Of a stretch of DNA of 64,000 nt, positions 52,460 through 61,344 are shown piece after piece. The notes beneath the pieces are model-generated. The model worked only from the letters and a program-made list of their open reading frames with translations, made no database searches and was not told where the DNA came from. The number at the start of each line of letters is the position of its first letter. Position 1 is the first letter of the stretch. Origin of the DNA: Natronomonas salina (GTDB lineage Archaea; Halobacteriota; Halobacteria; Halobacteriales; Haloarculaceae); NCBI RefSeq assembly GCF_013391105.1, contig NZ_CP058335.1:2046001-2110000 (forward strand). Direction: 5' to 3'. Both the position numbers and the translations under genes were made by a program.

Positions 52460-53983
52460 TCAATCCACGTCGGTCGGCACCCAGTCTCGGTCGCCGAAGA
52501 GCAGGAAGCCGGTGACGAGCACCGCGAGCATCGTACTGCTCCCGTAGTTGTACAGGGAGTAGGCCTCGAACTGCTGGTGGGCGGCGAACCCGACACCGAG
52601 TGCGAGCAGAATCACCGCGACCGTCACGTCGCCGTGGCGCCGGCGGATCTCCTGGGCGCCCGATACCAGACTGCCGACCACGAGGGTGAGGTACGCGAGG
52701 CCGCCGAGGAGGCCGGCGCGGATCGTGGTGCGGAGGTAGGCGTTGTGGGGGCTGCCGGGGGCCTCCGACGCCGTGTACGTCTCGACGAAGGAGGGCTTCG
52801 CCGTCTCGATGTAGGGTGCGATGTAGTCCGTGGTGCTGATGAAGCCCTGGCCGAGCAGCGACGGGTTGTCGACGATAGCGGCGATGGCGGGATACCAGCG
52901 CTCGGCGCGCGTCGGCGTGTCCTCGCCGATCGGGGCGAGGCCGGTGTGGACGGCGGCTATCCCCGCAAAGAGGTACGCGAAGCCCGCGACGACGGCCAGG
53001 GGGACGGCGCGGCGGCCCCACGCGAGGTACGCGAGGTAGACGCCGACGGCCATCGGCGTGACCACCCACAGCACCCGACCGAACGAGATCGCGAGGCCGA
53101 GCGCGTTGATCCCGAGGAGGGCGGCCGGCACGAGCGCGGTCCAAGCGGGGCGGTCACTGGCGGCGGCGCGGTGGAACTCTCCGATGGCGGCGACGAACCC
53201 GCCGAAGGCGGCGACGGCGAAGGCGTTGCGGTTGACGTACAGCGACCGGGCCGCATCCACATCGTAGCCCAGGAACGGAATCGTGTAGGAGCGCATGAAC
53301 CCGATCGACAGCCCGAACAGCGTGTACTCGCCGACGACGTACGCCGGCAGCGCCAGCACGATCACGGCGGCCGCATACCGGTTGGCGGCCCAGAGGAACG
53401 CCGTCCGCGAGAGGTACTGTGGAACGACGGCGATCCCGACGGCCATAATGGCGCCGAACCAGAACGGAATCCGGGTCGTGCTCGCGAGGCCGTGATAGAA
53501 GAAGATCCCGGTGACGGTCGCGAGACAGCCCAGCGCGAGCCACTGCACAGGCCGATACTGCCGTGGATCCCTGGCGGTCACGCAGACGGCGACGAGCAGC
53601 AGCCAGACGACGACTGTGGAGACGCGCCGGCTTTCGGCGAGCCCGTACCCCGGCGAGAACGACTGGTAGAGCACGACGAGCAACAGCCCGAACAGCACCG
53701 CCCGGACGGCGAACAGGTACGGCTCCAGGTCGGAGGTGAATCCCCGCCGCGCGACGGCGACGAACCGGCCGACCATCGCCGCTGCCCCCAGCGCCACCAT
53801 CGCGGCAGCGACGTACCGGCCCGTGAGCCACTCCGGCCCGCCGGAGGCCACGCTCAGGGCGCTCACACTCAGCACCGCGAGGAGCCCGAGGCCGCCGAGC
53901 CGCGTGCCAACGGCCAGCGCGCGCCGGTCGCGGGACGTACGGTCGTTGTCGAACCGCCGTCCGTCGCCGTCGAACTGCGGCAT
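52460..53983 (-). CDS. O-antigen ligase/polymerase-like membrane protein
   Basis: The 507-residue protein has about twelve membrane spans and a long exterior loop (RAERWYPAIAAIVDNPSLLGQG, then NAYLRTTIRAGLLGG), the typical Wzy/WaaL arrangement. Such enzymes join surface sugars. A role in S-layer or other glycan assembly in this organism is inferred. It is the last gene before the base-composition change. Confidence 0.82.
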   Translation of the reverse strand: MPQFDGDGRRFDNDRTSRDRRALAVGTRLGGLGLLAVLSVSALSVASGGPEWLTGRYVAAAMVALGAAAMVGRFVAVARRGFTSDLEPYLFAVRAVLFGLLLVVLYQSFSPGYGLAESRRVSTVVVWLLLVAVCVTARDPRQYRPVQWLALGCLATVTGIFFYHGLASTTRIPFWFGAIMAVGIAVVPQYLSRTAFLWAANRYAAAVIVLALPAYVVGEYTLFGLSIGFMRSYTIPFLGYDVDAARSLYVNRNAFAVAAFGGFVAAIGEFHRAAASDRPAWTALVPAALLGINALGLAISFGRVLWVVTPMAVGVYLAYLAWGRRAVPLAVVAGFAYLFAGIAAVHTGLAPIGEDTPTRAERWYPAIAAIVDNPSLLGQGFISTTDYIAPYIETAKPSFVETYTASEAPGSPHNAYLRTTIRAGLLGGLAYLTLVVGSLVSGAQEIRRRHGDVTVAVILLALGVGFAAHQQFEAYSLYNYGSSTMLAVLVTGFLLFGDRDWVPTDVD

Positions 53984-54048
53984 CTGTCGTGTCCTTCCGC
54001 TCGACGGCCCGTAGTTATCACCTTCCTACTGGATCTGTACGCCGCCCG

Positions 54049-54117
54049 CTGATACGGGTGGTCTCGACACCGCACTCGGTGTCGTCCGTCCCCGAGACCG
54101 AGCGGCGCGCGTATCAG
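54049..54117. other. Nested inverted repeats (three-tier stem) at the island edge
   Basis: Three perfect stems nest inside one another: CTGATACG/CGTATCAG (54049-54056 with 54110-54117), GGTCTCG/CGAGACC (54060-54066 with 54093-54099) and ACACCG/CGGTGT (54067-54072 with 54077-54082) around the loop CACT. This is more than expected by chance in a noncoding stretch. It could be a structured RNA or a DNA recombination element, since it lies between an O-antigen ligase gene and a broken integrase. Confidence 0.55.
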
Positions 54118-54222
54118 AGAGATACTCTCGCGGGTTGTGATCGTCTGGAAGGAGCGAGGACCGCTGAAGGCGAGCGGCGACCGAAGGGAGCCGAGCGCGA
54201 AAGGAGTCTTCCTGCGGGGACG

Positions 54223-54813
54223 AGACCCCGTGGAAAGCGTGGTGAGCGAACCGTACATCTCGTAATTGCTGTGCCCTACCTCCAGCGGTGCCTCAACGAG
54301 CACCCCGGCGACGGCGAGGATTACCTGTGGTCGAAGCTCTCCTCGCCCGATCGGCCGTCGTACAACACCTTCCTCGGATACTTCAAGAACGCCGCTGGCC
54401 GCGCCGGCGTCGACAAGGCAGTGACGCCGACGAACTTCCGAAAGTCGAACACGCGCTGGCTCGTCAACCTCGGATTCAGTCAGGCCCGGATCGAGGATCG
54501 ACAGGGTCGGCAGCGTGGGAGCGAACACACTCGGAGGTACCTCACGCGGTTCGGCGAGGATTCGAATGAACGCACGTACGCGCGACTCCACGGGAAGGAC
54601 ACCCCGCAGAATCGTGATCGCTGTATGTGGTGTCACTTCGCGCTCTCGCATGACGCCGCGAGTGAAGCAGAAGCCAAGCAGGAAGCGGCCCTGCGAGCGG
54701 CTGCGGAACTCACCGAGGAGGTGGATATCGATGAATCGGAGGCTGCCGTCGCGCTGAACGCGTTGATCGAGGGCCGTGTTCAGTCGGCGCTTGATCGGCA
54801 CCGTCATTCCTGA
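54223..54813 (+). pseudogene. Tyrosine recombinase/integrase, C-terminal remnant
   Basis: About 190 codons of the C-terminal part of a haloarchaeal XerC/D-like integrase remain (RTVHLV, then AVPYLQRCLNEHPGDG, TPTNFRKSNTRWLVNLGF and EHTRRYLTRFG with the likely catalytic Tyr). The N-terminal domain and first catalytic Arg are absent; upstream there is only GC-rich noncoding sequence. Only one CxxC pair (CMWC) remains of the zinc knuckle usually present. A GTG at 54271 could start a shortened product, but a working recombinase is unlikely. Confidence 0.75.
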
Positions 54814-54971
54814 GCCTCCAGTTCGTCGAGAATCGCAAGTGCGTGTTTGGCGTCCTCGCTGAGTTCGTTGTCGAGCTCAGCGAGTGCCTCGAGTACCTCG
54901 CGGTGCGGACCGAGGGTCTCCTGGACGTGCTCTTCGAGTTCACGATGGTGGTTGTGTTGCTGGAGTGCCAT
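54804..54971 (-). CDS. Small acidic helical protein convergent with the integrase remnant
   Basis: This 55-residue protein (MALQQHNHHRELEEHVQETL, continuing acidic and helical) has a good haloarchaeal composition and a likely coiled coil. It overlaps the integrase remnant by ten bases at the 3' ends. Its closeness suggests a shared history with the element. Function unknown. Confidence 0.55.
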   Translation of the reverse strand: MALQQHNHHRELEEHVQETLGPHREVLEALAELDNELSEDAKHALAILDELEAQE

Positions 54972-55383
54972 CGAAGCAGTGGTGCTCGGATAGGCTCCGA
55001 ACGGGCCATGCACTGGTGTCCTTGACAGCGGGCAGTTAGACACGATTGCTACCCTATCGGGTGTCACGGTGCAGCTGCGAAGGATGGGAACCTCTCGGGC
55101 CCCTAGTTGATGTCATATCGTCGAATGAATCGATTTGGCCAGATTGACAGCGATGGAAGATGGGGGCCTGCTATCCTCGTCATCGTTTTCGAGATATCGC
55201 TACAGGAGGGTACGCAATCGATGTATGAGGGGATGTGAATCGGGCCCATTTGGCTTTCTGGGCCTTAGCACGGTCGCGAAGACCGTGTTGTTCTGGTCGT
55301 CGCTTGCTCGAGTTCCGTGGTGAGAGTTTCATAGTCGTTCGGTGGGGTGATTTGCTCAGTGATTGGTAGCGGGGCTATGCCAC
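54972..55383. other. Gap with no supported gene
   Basis: Mixed-composition noncoding DNA. On the minus strand a 50-codon basic frame (55180-55332, MKLSPRNSSKRRPEQHGLRD) and an overlapping frame with PLPITEQITPPNDYETLTTE look weakly protein-like, so this could be a decayed gene. Neither is strong enough to call. Confidence 0.35.
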
Positions 55384-55503
55384 CTACGTCTGCTTGCCCC
55401 GGTTTTCTGATATAAATCTGAGGGCGTGTTCTTGCCACTCATATTGGAACCCGGTGTTTCTGTCATAGTCAGCTGGCAGGCGAATACTGATTGTCACGCT
55501 CAT
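55384..55503 (-). CDS. Possible 39-residue small protein
   Basis: A 39-codon frame from ATG at 55503 encodes MSVTISIRLPADYDRNTGFQ followed by an aromatic-rich, acidic/basic mix ending in FISENRGKQT. The composition is protein-like, unlike the other frames here. No domain and no clear promoter are seen. It may be a small functional protein or the tail of a decayed gene. Confidence 0.3.
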   Translation of the reverse strand: MSVTISIRLPADYDRNTGFQYEWQEHALRFISENRGKQT

Positions 55504-55926
55504 CTATGACATCGAGCATTGGGAGAGAATCTGGCCCAGGTCGACCAGACATCTCAACCCCGAGGAAGAACAGCCCTGCCACACTATCGGCGTCAAGAAA
55601 GACCCCTTCAACGACAATCCATCAACTCTACGACATTCACCTTGTCCTCAGAAGTCCCCTCCGCAGCATTCGGATGCCTCACATCTACTTCTAGTCTCCT
55701 GTCTATTCCCTATTCGCCAGCCCTAGCGTAGCTGTTCCAATACTAGTGGCATTCTTCAGGCTCTTCGTAGGCCATAGATTTCGGTGGCCATTCGTATTAC
55801 AGACTCACATCTTGTTGGCAACAAGCTCACTCCGGCCCTTTATTTTTGAATACCAGTTTTAGACCTTACTTACATCCATCACTAGGGATATTACTGAAGG
55901 TGGTAGCGATTCTCCATCCATTCAAG
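55504..55926. other. Gap with no supported gene
   Basis: About 420 bases. The open frames on the plus strand have Ser/Pro/Thr-rich, unconvincing products. An AT-rich stretch at 55835-55865 probably serves as promoter region for the zinc-ribbon gene at 55927. Confidence 0.4.
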
Positions 55927-56067
55927 ATGTCGAGCCTGGCAGAGTATATCGAATGTCTCAACTGCGGATTTGTCACGTACTCGAAGAACGCCTCTTCCCC
56001 TGAACCGAGAAAGTGGGAGGCGTGCCCGGGTTGTGGTTCGATAGAATTTGAGTTCACAGGGCACTGA
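55927..56067 (+). CDS. 46-residue zinc-ribbon protein
   Basis: The protein starts MSSLAEYIECLNCGFVTYSK and later has CPGCGSIEFEF, giving two CxxCG knuckles 27 residues apart, a classic small zinc ribbon. An ATG in frame further upstream (55846) would add a hydrophobic segment not expected for this class, so the shorter start is preferred. Haloarchaea carry many such mini zinc proteins, mostly of unknown role. Confidence 0.65.
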   Translation: MSSLAEYIECLNCGFVTYSKNASSPEPRKWEACPGCGSIEFEFTGH

Positions 56068-56356
56068 ATTGGAGCGGGGTGAATCAAGACTCGAATTGGC
56101 GCTTCTGAGAAACCGAACAGCAAGGGGTAGTGATGGGGATGCGAGTACTGCTGCTTCGCTACCTGCGGTGTATCCGGGGAGTTGATCAAAAAAAGATACC
56201 TCTACTGTTGGATAGATCCGGTCCGGGATGGAGATGGAATTGACAGTCCTGATTCGACTCGTTGTTTTCTTGTTCTGAGAACGGCGATATAGGTATAAGC
56301 AGATTGAGGGTGTTGTGACGAACGACGGAGAAGGTTAATCCCTTTTCGTTGGTGTA

Positions 56357-56476
56357 ATGATGAAAACAGGATACATCAATTGTGATTGTGGTGGGGAAGT
56401 ATCGTTCACCGGGACAGACAACAGATCCGAGTGCGAGTGCGGTCGCAAAATACGCTATCACTGTGACCGAACTTAA
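56357..56476 (+). CDS. 39-residue zinc-ribbon protein
   Basis: This 39-codon gene starts with tandem ATG codons (56357 or 56360). The product MMKTGYINCDCGGEVSFTG continues to CECGRKIRYHC, with two CxCG metal pairs and an additional Cys near the end. The size and knuckles match archaeal mini zinc-finger proteins. The role is unknown. Confidence 0.6.
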   Translation: MMKTGYINCDCGGEVSFTGTDNRSECECGRKIRYHCDRT

Positions 56477-56604
56477 TGCGGCCACCTCTAAGCTGTAGCA
56501 GAGGGTGATTACCTAGTGGAGCGTGGAAACGCTCGTTGGAGGGGCGAAAGTAGGAGTGACGGCCTGGCAGGTCAAGAGAGTGGATTCCTCATCTGGTGGT
56601 AAAC

Positions 56605-56946
56605 TCAATTTTCCTCTGGGTGTTCGAGCGGGGCAAGCACACCCAATAATCCTTCAAGGATCGTTGGAGGGTCCATGTACCGAACCATCCCAGTCCGTTC
56701 ATCGTACTCGATGCAGCCGGCATCTCGAAGCCGATTGAGGTGATTGTGCCGAAACTCCATGATGAGTTGCTGAAGTTCGTCGTCGGTTATCTCATCGATG
56801 GGTTTCTCTTCGCTCCAGGCGACGACCTGCCGAGCGAGCATTTCGATCTCTGCCTCGTCCTCCGCCTGGAGGTAGTAAAGTGCGAGGCGGCGGTCGTGGT
56901 CCGCTAGCGCGCGGAGTATGTCGTCAACGAGTGCAAAACTAGCCAT
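56605..56946 (-). CDS. DUF7344-like winged-helix regulator
   Basis: The 113-residue protein contains ALVDDILRALADHDRRLALY, DDELQQLIMEFRHNHLNRLR and DAGCIEYDERTGMVRYMD, the helix-turn-helix and wing of DUF7344 proteins. A TATA-like TTATACTAG for this strand lies 15-30 bases upstream of the ATG at 56946, favouring that start over the longer frame (57120). It is related in fold to the gene at 4615. Confidence 0.75.
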   Translation of the reverse strand: MASFALVDDILRALADHDRRLALYYLQAEDEAEIEMLARQVVAWSEEKPIDEITDDELQQLIMEFRHNHLNRLRDAGCIEYDERTGMVRYMDPPTILEGLLGVLAPLEHPEEN

Positions 56947-57485
56947 TTGGTTATTCCTTGCTAGTATAACCGGTCCGGGATTATTTTCCTTTCGGTCAGA
57001 GAATATCATAACGTCATACATATTACTGGAAGTTGATAAAAGGCGCTCGGTGTCAATTAAAACTCGTACATCCGCAGACGGCAACGAGTAGTACTCATGA
57101 CTCCCTGAGCCACTGCCCACAGGCCCCTGAGAATACTCGCAGGAACGATTACTCGACGGTGCTGTTGGTGTCCTGAGGGCGGTGCCACAGGTTACGAGGA
57201 CTGCATCGGCGACGTTGGCCGATACAATGGTCTCAGAAAGACGGCCAATGGTTGTTACTGGCAGATGATCGGGATTGGCCGCCGATTCTCTCCGTCACTG
57301 GGGGTAATGACTCAAATGGTAAAGCACCTAGAACCACTCCGATTTACGTCAAACGAGATAAAACTAAGAACTGCTCTGCGTGCAGTGGAGACAGCTATCT
57401 TGGATGGGAGAACAATGAGCGATTGCCCCCTCGGGATATCGGGGGGCCTCTAGAGGAACGACACTAATCGGTCGCGAGGGGAAAA
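56947..57485. other. Intergenic region of about 540 bases
   Basis: It includes an open but unconvincing stretch on the plus strand (57150-57453), which has Trp/Cys-containing but low-quality protein character and could be a decayed gene. The minus-strand promoter of the DUF7344-like gene is at its left end. No RNA gene or repeat is visible. Confidence 0.35.
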
Positions 57486-57671
57486 TCAGTCGCTGCCCGC
57501 CCCGTTCATCCGACAGAAGTCAGCCTCCCCACAGGTGCAGTCAGGGGCAATGCTGATCGATTTAATTGTCCCATCTGATCGAACTATCGCGGAAAATATC
57601 GAACCGCATAATCGGCACTTCGCAAAACACCTTTGTTCCCCTCTAATTTGGACATTATCCCACCCCGACAT
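57486..57671 (-). CDS. 61-residue Cys-rich protein
   Basis: The start is MSGWDNVQIRGEQRCFAKCR, with CRLCGSIFSA, then DCTCGEADFC near the C-terminus. Six Cys in CxxC-like spacing suggest one or two zinc sites. The start and family are not confirmed. It belongs to the group of small Cys-rich genes in this island. Confidence 0.5.
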   Translation of the reverse strand: MSGWDNVQIRGEQRCFAKCRLCGSIFSAIVRSDGTIKSISIAPDCTCGEADFCRMNGAGSD

Positions 57672-58139
57672 GGGTATGCGTTAACAAATAATACTATGGT
57701 TTTTTGAGTAAATTGGCAGAGACCCCAGTCAGGCATAAACGAGATCGATCGCTAAGCACGTTTACGCCACGGATGGGCAGTGGGTGGCTCCACAATTTAA
57801 GCCACTTTAAATCGGCCACTACAGGCGATAGACACGACGCCTTTTGTATATTCGAAGTACCCAGGGTGGCCGCAGCTGAGGAGACGCATCTACCTACCCG
57901 ATGCTTATTCTTGGCTCCCATTGTTATCTATAAACATACCTAACTGGTTATCCAATAAGTTTACTCCCCGAGTTGACAAGAACACTTATTATGGTGAATC
58001 AGTGGAGCGCTCGCATGAGGGAGGACAGAAACCAACGGACAACCTGGCTATTGCCCACCATAGCGCGTATTCTGGTTGCGTTCGCATGTATCCACACGTC
58101 AAACGCGCAGTTCGCGGGTCCAAAGGCAGGTGAGCAGGA
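57672..58139. other. Gap with no supported gene
   Basis: About 470 bases, AT-rich near 57680-57710 and 57910-57990. The open frames on both strands (for example 57704-57943) lack recognisable domains and are not called. A promoter for the HTH gene at 58140 is likely in the right half. Confidence 0.4.
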
Positions 58140-58502
58140 ATGAACGTCGTAAACGTCCTCGTGAGCGCCGTCAAAGAGGGCGTACCGAATACTCTCCAAG
58201 ACAACCCCCAAAACAGCGAGAACCCATCGTCCGGGACAGCCCCAGCGAACACTACGCCCACGATTATCGAACACGAGAAGATGATTTCCTCGGAAGAGCA
58301 GATTCTCACCCTACTTGATGCCCACGAGGGACGGATGTGGCAGCAAGACGTGGTCACTGAAACTGGGTTTTCGCCGGCAAAGGTCAGTCGTGATCTCTCA
58401 GAGCTGGAGGCCGACGGACAGATTGCACGCGTACGGAAAGGTCGGCAGAAGATCGTTGTTGACCCCGAGCGTTTACCTGGGGCACTCACCGAGGAGCGAT
58501 AG
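58140..58502 (+). CDS. DUF7343-like winged-helix protein
   Basis: The 120-residue protein has a poorly structured N-terminal half (Asn/Ser/Pro/Thr-rich) and a C-terminal HTH: SSEEQILTLLDAHEGRMWQQ, DVVTETGFSPAKVSRDLSEL and EADGQIARVRKGRQKIVV. In many haloarchaea this domain ends larger membrane proteins, so this may be a stand-alone or truncated version. The target genes are unknown. Confidence 0.68.
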   Translation: MNVVNVLVSAVKEGVPNTLQDNPQNSENPSSGTAPANTTPTIIEHEKMISSEEQILTLLDAHEGRMWQQDVVTETGFSPAKVSRDLSELEADGQIARVRKGRQKIVVDPERLPGALTEER

Positions 58503-58797
58503 CAATCATGCTGTTGGCGTGGCGTAGCGACTCAATCGCCCCAGCCCCAAGTAGCGTCACGGGGAGCTGACTGGAAGATAGCGTGGGGGCGGAGACTACG
58601 ATGATTAGCAGATCCCTCTTTACGGTTAGCCACGTCGGGGTGTGGGATTCGTGGATTGTAGGCTCTATACAGTCGGATTGGGACTGGCTGGCGGAGGGGG
58701 CTCGCATTTTGGAACGGGGATCTGGAAAGGGAATTTAGGATAATATCAACGAACCTATAGAAAAGGTACTTAAACAACCACCCTAATCAAGAAGGTA

Positions 58798-59238
58798 ATG
58801 GGATGGTATATCGAGAAGAATGGCTCTCTAGCCGAGATTCTCATCGTGGAAGATAACCCGGGAGACGCTAGGCTCTTTCAGGAATATCTTTCCGAGGCGG
58901 ATATCACCAATCCGATTGCCCACGTCTCTACTGCAGACCAAGCCCTCGATTATGTCCACCAGCGCGGTGAGTTTGCCGATCAAGCAGTACCGGATATAGT
59001 CTTTCTCGATTGGCGCCTTCCAACAGCGACTGGTGATGAAATCATCCGTCGACTCCCCGATGAATCCGGACCGGATATATTTACGATCGTGTTGACGGGT
59101 TCGATGCAAGACCCAGACTCCATCGTGCCAGCTGATCTTGGCGTTGACGGGTTCATGACGAAACCGCTCGATACCGATGAGTTGATTTCGCTTGTCCGCT
59201 CCTCTCAGACGCTCTCACTCATCGAGAGGAAGGCGTGA
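58798..59238 (+). CDS. Response regulator receiver-domain protein
   Basis: The 146-residue CheY-like protein has the acidic pocket VEDN (Glu18, Asp19), phospho-acceptor Asp71 (FLDWRLP), Thr100 (VLTGS) and Lys122 (MTKPLD). It is a stand-alone receiver of the Rcp1 type with no output domain. A TATA-like TACTTAAAC 30-35 bases before the ATG suggests a leaderless mRNA. The partner kinase is not in the window. Confidence 0.9.
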   Translation: MGWYIEKNGSLAEILIVEDNPGDARLFQEYLSEADITNPIAHVSTADQALDYVHQRGEFADQAVPDIVFLDWRLPTATGDEIIRRLPDESGPDIFTIVLTGSMQDPDSIVPADLGVDGFMTKPLDTDELISLVRSSQTLSLIERKA

Positions 59239-59352
59239 AATACGAGTCAAGGCTCATATTCGGTGAACAGAAGGAAGCGTCACCGGATTCGTCTGAAGGG
59301 ATGTCACAAGTTGGTGAATTGTCAAATTATACATAGTAGGCGAAATAAAACT

Positions 59353-59661
59353 ATGAGCTATCTGCAGGTGAATACGTCTATCGGCATGACGGACGAATGG
59401 AATAACATAGGATTTATCGTTTCCTCGCGGTATCGAAAGATCGTTATCCGCGAATTGCACGAGAACCCGTCAACGCCCTCACAGATAGCCGAGCGAGCGG
59501 ATGTTTCCATTGCCAATATCAGCAATGCTCTCTCGCAACTCCGGGAGAACAACTGCGTCGAACTTCTCGTCGACGAGGAGCGTCGGAAAGGTCGCGTCTA
59601 CGGACTCACCGAAACTGGTCAGGCTATTTGGGACGACCTGGAAGAAAAACAATTACTGTAA
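59353..59661 (+). CDS. MarR/ArsR-type winged-helix regulator
   Basis: The 102-residue protein has YRKIVIRELHENPSTPSQIA, ERADVSIANISNALSQLREN and a wing with DEERRKGRVYGLTETG. It starts at the ATG at 59353. It lies 114 bases after the response regulator gene and might be co-transcribed or have its own promoter (AT-rich 59325-59350). Confidence 0.75.
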   Translation: MSYLQVNTSIGMTDEWNNIGFIVSSRYRKIVIRELHENPSTPSQIAERADVSIANISNALSQLRENNCVELLVDEERRKGRVYGLTETGQAIWDDLEEKQLL

Positions 59662-59853
59662 TACCCACCGGCGGCCGCTCTATCTCCCATCCACGGACAC
59701 GCATTTATCGGCGGGCTGAAGTCATCCCTCGGGTTCGGTGTTTAGGATATTTACGAATCAGTCGGTACAGGGGACGTAGGGATCGGTCAGCGAGATGCTT
59801 CAGGAAGCAATCGGTGGACGCGGGTGTTCCCGGTCTGCTTCCGGACGGTTCAG

Positions 59854-60423
59854 TCAGCCCAGAATGAGGCCGAGCTGTGGGTATTTCTCGATGAAGGGCT
59901 CGCCATCGATCTCGTACTGTTCGACGTACTGATCGAGTCCGAGGATGCGGCCAGCGCCGAAGGCGGCCACCGAGAGGAACACCAACATGTACATGAAGTC
60001 AGCGTTGATGGGGCCGTGCGCCATATCCCAGTTCCCGAAGTAGAACAACAGCATCATGAGTGCGCCGAAGAACGCGGCTAGGCGGGTCAACAGCCCGACG
60101 ATGATGCCGAGGCCGATGGCTACTTCGCCCCACGGAACGGCGACGTTCACGAACTCGACGAACCAGGGGGTCTGGCTCATCCAGAGGAACATGCCCTCGA
60201 GGGGATTCCCGTTGGTTGCAGCGACGTTCCCGAGATACCCCTGAGCGGCGAACCCGCCGAGGATCTTCTCGACGCCGGAGTAGAGGAACGCGAACCCGAT
60301 GACGAGGCGTAACGCGAGGACGAACCACGCGCTGAGCGAGTGGGCTTGTCCCTCGACGGTGACGCCTCCGAGAGTCGAACGGAGTTCGTTATACCGAGTC
60401 TGCCCATCAGTTGGGGAACTCAT
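59854..60423 (-). CDS. DoxX-family membrane protein
   Basis: The 189-residue protein has four membrane spans, with FVLALRLVIGFAFLYSGVEK and VPWGEVAIGLGIIVGLLTRL. DoxX/DoxD relatives act in thiosulfate:quinone oxidation or redox control; the role here is open. The promoter is probably the ATTAAC element near 60450 on this strand, 25-30 bases before the ATG. Confidence 0.85.
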   Translation of the reverse strand: MSSPTDGQTRYNELRSTLGGVTVEGQAHSLSAWFVLALRLVIGFAFLYSGVEKILGGFAAQGYLGNVAATNGNPLEGMFLWMSQTPWFVEFVNVAVPWGEVAIGLGIIVGLLTRLAAFFGALMMLLFYFGNWDMAHGPINADFMYMLVFLSVAAFGAGRILGLDQYVEQYEIDGEPFIEKYPQLGLILG

Positions 60424-60729
60424 GAGAGAAGATTGCCTCCAGTAAGAGTTAATAGTACCTCTGAGTCCCGTCCCGTTGGAAAGGACACCGTATCCTCCGC
60501 CGGTCAGTAAGCAGGCCCGGTCGTTCGACTGATTCAGCAGTCTTGACGCACTGGAACCATTCCACCCCCAATCCGGTCGATACAGGTGGCATATAGCATA
60601 GTCTGGCGCGCAGACGGCAGGCCTTCGTTTCCGGCTCACCGCACGATAGCAGAGCGTTCGTCCTCCCCACTATATACAGCCTGTGAGTACAACGGTCATA
60701 GGCATTCGGTGCAGAACCCATAGTCAATC
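60424..60729. other. Divergent gap between DoxX and a mini zinc-protein gene
   Basis: About 306 bases. It holds the DoxX promoter on the left and a TATATAC element at about 60670 as possible promoter for the gene at 60730. No further gene is supported. Confidence 0.45.
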
Positions 60730-60894
60730 ATGGACTGCATAGACTGTGAGGGGGGCGGAGGCAAATTGACGGAGGTGACCTTCGATAGCGGTGATTCCCT
60801 TGAAGGGTTCGTATGCGAGCGCTGCATTACTCGCTATATCGCTGACCCCGCGGTCGTAGAGATCGACCGAGTGCGATTACCGCGGAATGGATAG
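60730..60894 (+). CDS. 54-residue Cys-pair protein
   Basis: The product begins MDCIDCEGGGGKLTEVTFDS and later has VCERCITRYI, two CxxC pairs about 24 residues apart. A clear counterpart with the same layout lies at 61077-61238 on the opposite strand, indicating a small two-member family. Zinc binding is inferred. Confidence 0.6.
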   Translation: MDCIDCEGGGGKLTEVTFDSGDSLEGFVCERCITRYIADPAVVEIDRVRLPRNG

Positions 60895-61076
60895 GTAGGC
60901 TGGTTCTCCAATAGTGGAGTGAACGAAACAGGAGGTAAACGACATCCAGTATCGCTGACGAAGCCTTCACCGACCCCACACACTCCCGATCGACCAATGC
61001 AAGTGATCAACGTATCCCGTTGAGTTGACCGTCAACTGGCAATCTGATCCAACCTGTGTGTCGGTCGTAGCGGTGG

Positions 61077-61238
61077 TTAGTGGGTCAGTTCTGTTCGAAC
61101 AACCTCCGTAACGAACCCGCCGTTCTCGAATTGCATCACGCAGCGATCACACAACTCGAGAGTCTCTGTCGCGCCGGTCGTGTATGTCACTCGAACGTCC
61201 CGTGCCCCATCCTGATCGCATTCGTGGCATTCGTTCAT
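61077..61238 (-). CDS. 53-residue Cys-pair protein, paralogue of 60730
   Basis: MNECHECDQDGARDVRVTYT and LCDRCVMQF repeat the plan of the 60730 gene: CxxC after three residues, beta strands with a Thr/Gly-rich turn, then a second C-x-R-C. The stop is at 61077-61079. The pair stands tail to tail, 182 bases apart. Function unknown. Confidence 0.6.
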   Translation of the reverse strand: MNECHECDQDGARDVRVTYTTGATETLELCDRCVMQFENGGFVTEVVRTELTH

Positions 61239-61344
61239 GGTCCCAACCATCGTGACGAGTGGCCGTTCCCCACTCTCATTCGAATCTCAGGTTGGCAAGC
61301 AGTGTCAGAATTGCCGTTGGCTATACAACACCCTTTTATGCGGG

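Noticed and set aside
55519-55731. Plus-strand 70-codon frame rich in Ser, Arg and Thr
   Set aside because: It has no domain, unfavourable composition for a halophile and no promoter; more likely noncoding.
57150-57453. Open stretch of about 100 codons on the plus strand
   Set aside because: It has no credible start and contains clusters of Cys/Trp/Arg unlike haloarchaeal proteins. At best it is a decayed gene.
57704-57943. 79-codon plus-strand frame with a TTG start
   Set aside because: The composition is basic and lacks conserved features, and the opposite strand is also open, so coding cannot be decided.
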